NCBI GenBank assembly: GCA_001775445.1
Contig: MEWV01000015.1
Location: forward strand, 11,771 to 27,471
Source of the DNA: Candidatus Adlerbacteria bacterium RIFCSPHIGHO2_02_FULL_54_18
GTDB lineage: Bacteria; Patescibacteriota; Minisyncoccia; Phycocordibacterales; SBAW01
DNA length: 15,701 nt
Reading direction: 5' to 3'
The position numbers and the translations under genes were made by a program. The notes beneath the pieces are model-generated. The model searched no databases. It was not told the DNA's origin and was given only the letters and a program-made list of their open reading frames with translations. Numbering within the stretch: position 1 is the first letter of the stretch; each line of letters opens with the position of its first letter. Shown here piece by piece: positions 6,697 through 12,977 of this stretch.

Positions 6697-7797
6697 TTAC
6701 GATTTCATCCGTCTGGATACACTTAGTATAACGCCGACTTCGGCGAGTGATATGGCGAGCGCCGTGCCGCCGTGCGACACAAATATAAGCGGCAATCCCG
6801 AAAGCGGAATGAGCCCCAATGTCGAGCTGATATTCATAAACGACTGTCCGATGATGAGGACGGTAAGTCCGACAACCAGGAGCCCTCCGAAAGGGTCCGA
6901 AGCGCGTGCCGCTATACGCAATGCCAGCAGCGCAACCGAGACGTACAGCAGAACCAGGAGTGCCGACCCGATGAAGCCAAACTCCTCTGCGGCAACGGCA
7001 AATATCGAGTCCCCTATTGGTTCGGGGAGATAAGAAAATTTTTCGATACTTTGTCCGAAGCCCCGCCCTGTCCATCCCCCCGATCCTACCGCAATGAGTG
7101 ACTGACTTATTTGCCACCCGGCCCCTCTCGGGTCGTCCGATTGGTGCAGAAAAGTGGTAAAGCGCTCGGCAAGGTAGGGCCGCTCATATACCACAACCCC
7201 AAGCACAAGCATTCCGAGCAGAGCAAGAAGGAACAGGTGGTGTATGCGCCCGCCCGCGGCAAAAAGCATCGTCGCGCCGGCGATAAGTATCATCGCCGCG
7301 CCATCGGTGTCCGGCTGCAGCAACAGTACCGCCGCCGAGGAGCCAGCAATAAGTAAAAGTGGAAGCACACCGGCGCGCACGGTTTTTGTCTCCTGGATGC
7401 GCGAAGCATATACCCCAGCCAAAAAGAGAACCACTGCAAATTTTAGGAGTTCCACCGGCTGGAAGGTCACCCCGCCGACCTGTATCCAGCGCGCGGCCCC
7501 TTTGAGTTCGAGGCCGATACCCGGGACAAAAGTGAGCAGGGTGAGGCAAAGCGCTACGGCAAAGAAGTACGGAGTATACGGCCGCCAACGCTTGTACTCT
7601 ATCCTCGAGAGCACTACGAGCGCTCCCCCGCCGAGTAGAAACCCGAACAGAAACTGCGATGCCGCCACCGAGCTAAAGTTGGCTCCGCCGTCCCGCGCAA
7701 GAAGCCCCAGCGCCGCTGAGGTAAAAATGAGTAGGCCAAAACCCGCGAGTAAAAGAAAGGCCAGTAAAAACGGAGTATCTAAAGAGCGTGCTTTCAT
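6697..7797 (-). CDS. ftsW: FtsW-type SEDS peptidoglycan polymerase
   Basis: A 366-residue SEDS protein with about ten membrane helices. It polymerises lipid II into glycan strands at the septum together with a class B PBP (none in this window). Family landmarks are GAARWIQVGGVTFQPVELLK in the first half, LLQPDTDGA, the long extracellular loop with GRGFGQSIEKFSYLPEP, and PIGDSIFAVAAEEFGF, whose D263 matches the essential SEDS aspartate. The C-terminal part has SSTLGLIPLSGLPLIFVSHGGT. RodA has the same fold; position between mraY and murG argues for FtsW. It starts six bases after mraY and ends three bases before murG. There is no visible SD, consistent with coupled translation. Confidence 0.95.
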   Translation of the reverse strand: MKARSLDTPFLLAFLLLAGFGLLIFTSAALGLLARDGGANFSSVAASQFLFGFLLGGGALVVLSRIEYKRWRPYTPYFFAVALCLTLLTFVPGIGLELKGAARWIQVGGVTFQPVELLKFAVVLFLAGVYASRIQETKTVRAGVLPLLLIAGSSAAVLLLQPDTDGAAMILIAGATMLFAAGGRIHHLFLLALLGMLVLGVVVYERPYLAERFTTFLHQSDDPRGAGWQISQSLIAVGSGGWTGRGFGQSIEKFSYLPEPIGDSIFAVAAEEFGFIGSALLVLLYVSVALLALRIAARASDPFGGLLVVGLTVLIIGQSFMNISSTLGLIPLSGLPLIFVSHGGTALAISLAEVGVILSVSRRMKS

Positions 7798-7803
7798 TTC
7801 TGA

Positions 7804-8859
7804 TTAGAGCAGTGCGATAGTCATTCCGATTATCGCCGCTATTGTCCCCACGACCCAGTAGCGCATCACTACTTTGTGTGGCGGCCAGCCGAGCGCTTCA
7901 AAGTGGTGGTGCAAGGGCGCAATACGCAATACTTTGCGACCAAGAATTTTTTTGCCGAACATTTGCACAACATTGGAGAGAACCGTGGCAACAAGCGGCA
8001 GTGCGATTATAGGGAGTACCGACACGCCCTTTCCTCCGCCGAGGGTATCGGTCAAAAAGGCAATTACTGTGAGAGACAGAGTGAGCGCCATGGTCCCCGT
8101 TTCAGAAAGGTAGAAGCGTGCCGGCGGGATATTGAACCACAAAAACGCGAGGAGTCCTCCCGCTATCGCCGCCGCGAGCGCCGCGATGTCGAGCTGGTGC
8201 TGAAAAAAGGCGATGCCGGCGTATGCCGCAAAAATAGTTGCAAAAGTACCTCCCGCCAAGCCGTCGATTCCGTCGATTACCCCGCCGGCATATATGAAAA
8301 GCGCCACAAGCACAAAAAACGGGATAAAGAGGATGCCAAGCTCGAGAGGCGCGTGCACAAAAGGCAGCGTGATTGCCGAGACATCGAGTTTGTCGTAGAA
8401 CCACCACCCGATGAAGAGGGTGGTAGCGGCCACCACCGCAAGCCGTATACGGAGTTTTATACCGCGACGACCCGATACCTCAAAAAGATCGTCGACAAAA
8501 CCGACAAGGGCGCCTACCGCAAGCGCCGCGAGCGGCAGCCAGGTCTGACTCCGGCTAATGAAGGCGAGGTCGCCGAAGGGGCCTGGGTATATACGCGCAA
8601 GGAGTGATAGCAGGTCGGCCGTCAAAAACACGCTCGCCCACACTATAACGCCGCCGAAACGCGGCACTCCCACCTCCCGCTCCTGGTGCAGGCGGTTAAA
8701 CTCAACCGCATCGGTGCCGTCGAGCGCCACTTTGCCCCCCTTTTGCTTCCACATCCGGTTACGATAGAGAAAGTGCGTCACAAAAGGCGTTATCCCTATT
8801 CCAATAAGAAAGGCGATGGTAGCGGGGATGAATACACGCATTATGTCCGTTTCTATCAT
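7804..8859 (-). CDS. mraY: Phospho-MurNAc-pentapeptide transferase
   Basis: A 351-residue polytopic enzyme that moves phospho-MurNAc-pentapeptide from UDP to undecaprenyl phosphate, making lipid I. Conserved elements are the first cytoplasmic loop GVPRFGGV, the aspartate pair in VGFVDDLFEVSGRR, the catalytic region GVIDGIDGLAGG (family NxTDGLDGLA, here starting with Val-Ile), and the histidine triad in RIAPLHHHFEALGWPPHKVV. About ten hydrophobic helices alternate with these loops. The ATG of MIETD overlaps the preceding carboxypeptidase stop as ATGA (8856-8859), which favours it over the later Met at 8841. In many bacteria murD lies between mraY and ftsW; here the two are adjacent. Confidence 0.97.
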   Translation of the reverse strand: MIETDIMRVFIPATIAFLIGIGITPFVTHFLYRNRMWKQKGGKVALDGTDAVEFNRLHQEREVGVPRFGGVIVWASVFLTADLLSLLARIYPGPFGDLAFISRSQTWLPLAALAVGALVGFVDDLFEVSGRRGIKLRIRLAVVAATTLFIGWWFYDKLDVSAITLPFVHAPLELGILFIPFFVLVALFIYAGGVIDGIDGLAGGTFATIFAAYAGIAFFQHQLDIAALAAAIAGGLLAFLWFNIPPARFYLSETGTMALTLSLTVIAFLTDTLGGGKGVSVLPIIALPLVATVLSNVVQMFGKKILGRKVLRIAPLHHHFEALGWPPHKVVMRYWVVGTIAAIIGMTIALL

Positions 8860-9758
8860 AAAGATTTTCGGGCTGCTTCTATCAGCATGCGGATGTCACT
8901 AAAGCGGCCTTCGTGGGTCGAGCCGAGCACGACCGCCGCGACAGTGCGCCCGGGTTCGAGGTCAAAGAGCGCAACAACATTGCCCCCCGCAAGATCAGTG
9001 TACCCAGTTTTTGCGGCAACAAATCCGGGAATGTTTTGGAGAGGCAAAGTGGTGGCAGGAAGAGTAATCTCTTTTTTTGCGCCTCCGTCAACCCTCACGT
9101 CTGGGAGCGTGGTGAGTTCAAAAAACTCCGGATAGTTCGTGTAGAAAAGCGAGGCAAGCCGCGCCACATCAAAGCATGAGCCGTAGGCCCCCGAGACGCT
9201 CGCCGAGACATCGAGCCCTGTCGGGTTGTTAAAGTGTGTTTGTGTAAGCCCGAGCTCGCGTGCGGCCGCATTCATTTTTTCAATCGGGTCCGCTCCGAGG
9301 GCGGAGGCGGCAGCGGTTATAGCGTCGTTGCTTGAGGCGACAAGCGCCAGCGAGATAAGGTCACCGAGAGGCATCGTTTCCCCCACTTGCAAACCGGAGT
9401 CCCCTTCGGAGCGTACATCGTCTTTTGTGATGAGGACCGGGGTTGTAGGGTCTTTGCGCGAGAGTACTGTTTGCGCGGCCATAAGTTTGGTGAGTGAGGC
9501 GAGTGGGAGCGCCTCATTGGCGTTTTTTTGATACAACACACGGCCGCTGCCCACGTCGTAGAGTACGGCGGCGCGGGCCTCAAGGCGCGAGGGGTCAAGC
9601 GCAACAGTGGTTACATTCGGTTGCTCTGCGCCAGCTGCGGCGGCCGAGAGATGTTGGGGACTTACTCGCACCGCGGCATATACCCCTCCGCCAAAGGCGC
9701 CTACAGTTGCCATAAGTGCTAGAACTCCTATTCCTATCGATTGAGTGATGTGGTTCAT
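8856..9758 (-). CDS. dacA: D-alanyl-D-alanine carboxypeptidase (peptidase S11)
   Basis: A 300-residue penicillin-binding protein of the S11 family that trims the terminal D-Ala from peptidoglycan stems. It starts with a membrane anchor or signal (IGIGVLALMATVGAFGGGVYAAV, about residues 8-30). The catalytic motifs are complete: SLTK (S88, K91), SSN (142-144) and KTG (250-252). It ends soon after the catalytic domain and lacks the C-terminal beta domain and amphipathic anchor of E. coli PBP5, so the N-terminal helix is the likely tether. It overlaps scpB by ATGA (9755-9758) and mraY by ATGA (8856-8859). Endopeptidase activity is possible; the exact physiological name is uncertain, the family is not. 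Confidence 0.93.
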   Translation of the reverse strand: MNHITQSIGIGVLALMATVGAFGGGVYAAVRVSPQHLSAAAAGAEQPNVTTVALDPSRLEARAAVLYDVGSGRVLYQKNANEALPLASLTKLMAAQTVLSRKDPTTPVLITKDDVRSEGDSGLQVGETMPLGDLISLALVASSNDAITAAASALGADPIEKMNAAARELGLTQTHFNNPTGLDVSASVSGAYGSCFDVARLASLFYTNYPEFFELTTLPDVRVDGGAKKEITLPATTLPLQNIPGFVAAKTGYTDLAGGNVVALFDLEPGRTVAAVVLGSTHEGRFSDIRMLIEAARKSL

Positions 9759-10297
9759 ACAGTGTCGGCCTGTTTTTGCCGATAGGTTTCCTCGAGAGTG
9801 CGGAGTTTTTCCTTTACGTGTGCGTAGTCGGGGAGGTCTTGAACGCGCTCGACGCCGAGTTCGGAAAGGAGTTCGGTGGTCGGCTCGTAGAGGAACACCC
9901 GCTCGTCTTTTGGATTGGGGACGCGACGCACAAGCCCGCGCACGGTAAGCGTGCGGAGGGTCTGCGATGAGTTGACTCCGCGGATAAAATCTATCTCACT
10001 GCGCGAGAGTGGCCCGCGGTAAAGCACCGCCGAAAGCGCTTCCATCCCCGCCTTGCCGATGTCACGGTCATACTCCTCTTTGAGGATTTTATCCACTGTT
10101 TGGGCACTCTCTCCCGAAACGCGCAGCTCAACCTCCTTGCCGTCGTCCACCAGAACAATGCCACTGCGGGGCTTTTCGCGCAGCGTCATAATCGCTTTTT
10201 CGATCTGTTCTTGGCTTGCGTCAAGCAGCGCTGCCAGTTCTGTTCGGGCAATAGGCCGGCCGAGTGCAAAGAGCAGGGCCTCAATGTTTGTGTCCAT
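9755..10297 (-). CDS. scpB: ScpB, condensin accessory protein
   Basis: A 180-residue winged-helix protein that forms the SMC-ScpAB condensin with ScpA and Smc and helps segregate the chromosome. It opens with IEALLFALGRPIARTELAALL, the standard ScpB start, and has a second winged-helix block with LSAVLYRGPLSRSEIDFIRGVNSSQTLRTL and RGLVRRV, typical of the family. The frame is open to 10327, but the ATG at 10295-10297 gives the conserved N-terminus. It overlaps the end of scpA by 17 bases, so translation is probably coupled. No SD is visible. No smc gene lies in the window. Confidence 0.93.
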   Translation of the reverse strand: MDTNIEALLFALGRPIARTELAALLDASQEQIEKAIMTLREKPRSGIVLVDDGKEVELRVSGESAQTVDKILKEEYDRDIGKAGMEALSAVLYRGPLSRSEIDFIRGVNSSQTLRTLTVRGLVRRVPNPKDERVFLYEPTTELLSELGVERVQDLPDYAHVKEKLRTLEETYRQKQADTV

Positions 10298-11003
10298 AAT
10301 GCGGTGTGGATACAGCATCGCTCTCAAGGGTAATATCCCCGAAGTGCGACTCCTGCTGTGCTTTGATTATACCCTGCTTCACCAATTCCAGAAGGGCCAG
10401 AAACCCCACTATTATCTCTCCGCGCTCTTTTTTGCCTGCAAATTCTTTAAAACTCATCCGTATCGCGCTTTGGATTCGGCCGGCCATTCTCTCCACCATC
10501 TCCTCGAGAGAAATAATTTTTTTAACTTCGACTTTCGGGAGTATAAGCAGCGCGGGAAATCCTTCTATAAGTTGCTCAGCCGCAGTCTGCAGCCCTTCGG
10601 GGGTGAGAGCGGGGTCGGGTATAAAAAGCGGTTCCCTCTCGCGCGGGTTACCGGGGCTTAAGTGTGGCAGGTCGAGTTGGTGGAGCCCTCGCGCGGCATC
10701 TTTTATCAGTTGGTAGAGCGCGAGGCGGTACTCCAGTTCTTTAATGTCGCGCGTTTCGTCGCCGGAAAGCTCCAAGTGCGGCAGGAGCGAGCGTGACTTA
10801 ATGAGCAGAAGCGTCGCCGCAAGTGCCACAAACTCCGCCGTGTCTGAAACCGGCAGTGACTCCATCGCATTAATTTGCTCAATATACTCATCCGTTACGG
10901 CTGCAAGCGAGATGTCGTTGATAAGGAGCTTGCGCTTCTCTACTAATTCTAAGAGAACATCCAGCGGCCCTTCGTACACCTCTGTCTTGACGGTAATAGG
11001 CAT
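10281..11003 (-). CDS. scpA: ScpA, kleisin subunit of SMC complex
   Basis: A 240-residue kleisin bridging the SMC head domains. The N-terminal signature VYEGPLDVLLELVEKRKLLINDISLAAVTDEYI is characteristic, followed by FVALAATLLLIKSRSLLP, the helix contacting the SMC neck. A charged middle section follows, then a C-terminal winged helix (about 165-230) with EIIVGFLALLELVKQGII. The length is typical. It starts seven bases after the pepA stop and overlaps scpB, which places it second in the operon. Confidence 0.95.
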   Translation of the reverse strand: MPITVKTEVYEGPLDVLLELVEKRKLLINDISLAAVTDEYIEQINAMESLPVSDTAEFVALAATLLLIKSRSLLPHLELSGDETRDIKELEYRLALYQLIKDAARGLHQLDLPHLSPGNPREREPLFIPDPALTPEGLQTAAEQLIEGFPALLILPKVEVKKIISLEEMVERMAGRIQSAIRMSFKEFAGKKERGEIIVGFLALLELVKQGIIKAQQESHFGDITLESDAVSTPHYGHKH

Positions 11004-11010
11004 ACCAATA

Positions 11011-12441
11011 CTAGTGTGTGGCGTACTTTTCTATCAGTGCAAGAAAGTAGCGCACCGGAGCACCTGCGGCACCTCGCGCCAAGTGGTGCCCTTCGGCGGC
11101 AGTCATAACGGAGGCGATATCGAGATGGAGCCAGGGGCAGTTGAGGTCCTTTGCAAACACTTCTAAAAACTTACCCCCGCCGATAATCCCCGCGTAGCGG
11201 CTGTTGCCCTGCGCCGGAATGTTGGGCACGTCTCCGAAGCGGCCCTTAACAATGTAGTCGTACTCCTCCCATAGCGGGAAGGGCCATACATAGTCCCCGC
11301 TCTCCTCCCCCAGCGTTTGGAGGTCTGCAAGCATGTCCTCGCGGTTGGTCATTATTGCCGAGGCCTGCTCGCCGAGGCCGGTGAGGGCCGCGCCGGTGAG
11401 CGTTGCGGCATCGGCAACCACCGCCGGGCTGTAGCGCTTGGCGTAAGAGAGAGCGTCGGCGAGGATGACGCGGCCTTCGGCATCGGTATGGAGTATCTCG
11501 ATGGTGCGTCCGGAGAGCGACTTTAAGATGTCGCCGGGGCGCATGGCGCCGGCACCTACGGCGTTTTCGACTGCAGGCACGAGCCCCACGACATTTGTTT
11601 TTATTTTTAGTTTTGCCGCGAGCACAAGGGCGTGTATAACCGCCGCTCCGCCGGACATGTCCATATGCATCTCATACATATGGTCGCCGGTTTTAACCTG
11701 TATCCCGCCGGTGTCAAAAGTGACCCCCTTCCCGATAAGCACTATCGGCTTTTTCAGTAAGTCAGACTTACTTTTGGAAGTCTGACTTACTGGACGACCG
11801 GCCCCGCGATATTCCATCACGATAAACTGCGGCTCATCTGCGGCACCCTTGGCTACACCCAGCACCGCTCCCATGCCGAGCCGTTGCATCTCGCGCCGGC
11901 CGAGCACCTTTACCTTAAGTTTTTTTCCTGCTCCGGAACGTTTTGCGGCAGCGACAGCCGATGCGGCCAGGCGCTTCGGGGTCATGTCGCCGCCCGGAGT
12001 GTTGGAGAGCTCGCGGCAGGCATTTATCTCCTCCCCAATAATCGAGCCGTGCCAAAATCCTTCTTTGCCTGCCACGGGAGTGTTGGGGATGCACATCTGC
12101 TCGACCACGTTCCACCCCTCTTTAGGTGTGCTTTTGTATGCAACATGCTCGTAGTCGGCCATTATAAACGCCGTGCCGGCGATGCGTCCAATTTCGTAGT
12201 CGCCCATGTCTTTTGGCGCGAGCACGCGGATGTCCTTCCAGTGTATGTCCAGTTTTTTAATCCGATTCTGTTTTGCAAGCGCAACAACCTTGCGCATGAG
12301 CACAATGAGCTTGCGCCGGTTTAGGGGTTTGCTATTGCCGTAGCCGATAGAGAGCGTTTTGCCGTCAAAACGGCTAAGCTCGCCCAGTATGAACCTGACC
12401 TTGCTAAAGCCCCTCCCATTGGGGGCCAGAATAAACTCCAT
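11011..12441 (-). CDS. pepA: Leucyl aminopeptidase (M17) with embedded palindrome
   Basis: A 476-residue cytosolic M17 aminopeptidase that removes N-terminal residues from peptides using two metal ions. Metal and catalytic residues are all present with the same spacing as in E. coli PepA (a constant offset of 32 from my recollection of its numbering): K238, D243, K250, D261, D320, E322, R324, within GKGVTFDTGG, MHMDMSGG and LHTDAEGR. Residues 217-229 (PVSQTSKSKSDLL) are encoded by a perfect palindrome (11755-11792). They form an added loop between EYRGAGR and KPIVLIGKG, about 11 residues longer than I recall in E. coli. The N-terminal domain is short and divergent, as in many M17 enzymes. It is first in the operon and has a promoter giving a leaderless mRNA (12448-12476). 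Confidence 0.95.
   Translation of the reverse strand: MEFILAPNGRGFSKVRFILGELSRFDGKTLSIGYGNSKPLNRRKLIVLMRKVVALAKQNRIKKLDIHWKDIRVLAPKDMGDYEIGRIAGTAFIMADYEHVAYKSTPKEGWNVVEQMCIPNTPVAGKEGFWHGSIIGEEINACRELSNTPGGDMTPKRLAASAVAAAKRSGAGKKLKVKVLGRREMQRLGMGAVLGVAKGAADEPQFIVMEYRGAGRPVSQTSKSKSDLLKKPIVLIGKGVTFDTGGIQVKTGDHMYEMHMDMSGGAAVIHALVLAAKLKIKTNVVGLVPAVENAVGAGAMRPGDILKSLSGRTIEILHTDAEGRVILADALSYAKRYSPAVVADAATLTGAALTGLGEQASAIMTNREDMLADLQTLGEESGDYVWPFPLWEEYDYIVKGRFGDVPNIPAQGNSRYAGIIGGGKFLEVFAKDLNCPWLHLDIASVMTAAEGHHLARGAAGAPVRYFLALIEKYATH
11755..11792. repeat. Perfect palindromic repeat inside pepA
   Basis: Arms of 15 bases, CAGTAAGTCAGACTT (11755-11769) and its exact reverse complement (11778-11792), flank the loop ACTTTTGG. 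The core AAGTCAGAC/GTCTGACTT also forms the arms of the terminator at 12931-12955. There is no T-run on either side, so it is not a terminator here. It stays in frame in pepA. Confidence 0.85.
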
Positions 12442-12447
12442 TCCGCA

Positions 12448-12476
12448 ATTTTAACCCAAAAATCAGGGTTTTTCAA
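12448..12476 (-). promoter_or_regulatory. Promoter of the pepA-to-M23 operon (leaderless)
   Basis: The minus strand reads TTGAAA (12476 to 12471), a 17-base spacer, then TAAAAT (12453 to 12448). Six bases separate the hexamer from the pepA ATG (12441), so +1 falls on the A of ATG. The spacer itself carries AACCC...GGGTT, a short inverted repeat (12454-12470) that could bind a regulator. Confidence 0.7.
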
Positions 12477-12544
12477 CCCAGCTTTTCTTTTCGTTTAGGA
12501 ATGGTATCGTTTGTTTAGATTGAAAGTGGCCCGGAGGAAACCTC

Positions 12545-12721
12545 ATGATACTTTGCGATTTCTGCAAGATGCTGGTTGGTGACCCCTGTGCGACGAGAGC
12601 GGAAGCGGAGGGAGGAAGGTGCCTGTACTTTCTCCGCTCGACGTACAATACTCTGATCGAGCAGACCAGGGACGACCCGCTGTTTCGCAACGAGTATATC
12701 GACCATGAAAATGAGGGTTGA
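12545..12721 (+). CDS. 58-residue four-cysteine mini-protein
   Basis: A short plus-strand ORF with ATG at 12545, preceded by GGAGG (12534-12538), the best Shine-Dalgarno in this part of the window. It is closed by TGA (12719-12721) and followed 15 bases later by an intrinsic terminator. The product begins MILCDFCKMLVGDPC, with cysteines at 4, 7, 15 and 26, a spacing that could bind zinc. It continues with GGRCLYFLRSTYNTLIEQ and a polar, acidic C-terminus (YIDHENEG). No membrane segment or signal is seen. I do not recognise the family. The RBS, terminator and Cys pattern support a real gene; no clear promoter is seen in the 70 bases upstream. It is divergent from pepA. Confidence 0.6.
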   Translation: MILCDFCKMLVGDPCATRAEAEGGRCLYFLRSTYNTLIEQTRDDPLFRNEYIDHENEG

Positions 12722-12736
12722 CCTTAAACCCTCTCT

Positions 12737-12765
12737 GCCGCCCGGCACTCCCGGGCGGCTTTTTT
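12737..12765 (+). terminator. Intrinsic terminator of the mini-protein gene
   Basis: A perfect stem GCCGCCCGG (12737-12745), loop CACTC, CCGGGCGGC (12751-12759), then six T (12760-12765). Confidence 0.9.
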
Positions 12766-12787
12766 GAGCAAGGTTCGACCTTGCTCA
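12765..12787. repeat. Second perfect hairpin directly after the terminator
   Basis: Ten-base arms TGAGCAAGGT (12765-12774) and ACCTTGCTCA (12778-12787) around a TCG loop. The hairpin begins on the last T of the terminator. No T-run follows on either strand. It may be a dispersed repeat unit or an RNA 3'-end protector. Confidence 0.55.
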
Positions 12788-12930
12788 GGTTACATCTGCT
12801 CGACCACCAAAGAGGTTTAAAGGCCCCGGAATAAGGCGTATTTTAACAGCCCCCCTCCCCGCCTTAGGCTGAAATCGCATTGCTAGATAATACCTTTTTT
12901 GCTGTTTTAAGACCACCTCGCATAATAAAA
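12788..12930. other. Gene-free spacer
   Basis: About 140 bases between the hairpin and the aspS terminator. I see no ORF with an RBS, no tRNA and no clear promoter. A C-rich run and a GATAAT-like box near 12884-12889 are the only marks. Confidence 0.4.
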
Positions 12931-12955
12931 AAGTCAGACATCGGATGTCTGACTT
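12931..12955 (-). terminator. Intrinsic terminator of aspS, repeat-derived
   Basis: Perfect 11-base arms AAGTCAGACAT (12931-12941) and ATGTCTGACTT (12945-12955) flank the loop CGG. On the minus strand the stem runs into TTTTTTATT, a proper T-run, 22 bases after the aspS stop. Its core AAGTCAGAC equals that of the palindrome inside pepA. Confidence 0.9.
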
Positions 12956-12977
12956 CGGTCTGCTGTTTTTGTGGTAA

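Noticed and set aside
8544..8553. GTCTGACT within mraY as another copy of the palindrome core
   Set aside because: Only one half-site is present with no inverted partner, so it is probably chance.
7876..8607. Plus-strand ORF of 243 codons opposite mraY
   Set aside because: Its Arg/Glu-rich, repeat-free product is a typical antisense shadow; mraY on the other strand has all family motifs.
12770..12782. GGTTCGACC similar to a tRNA T-loop
   Set aside because: It is the tip of a perfect 10-bp hairpin, with no anticodon or acceptor arms nearby. No tRNA was found anywhere in the window.
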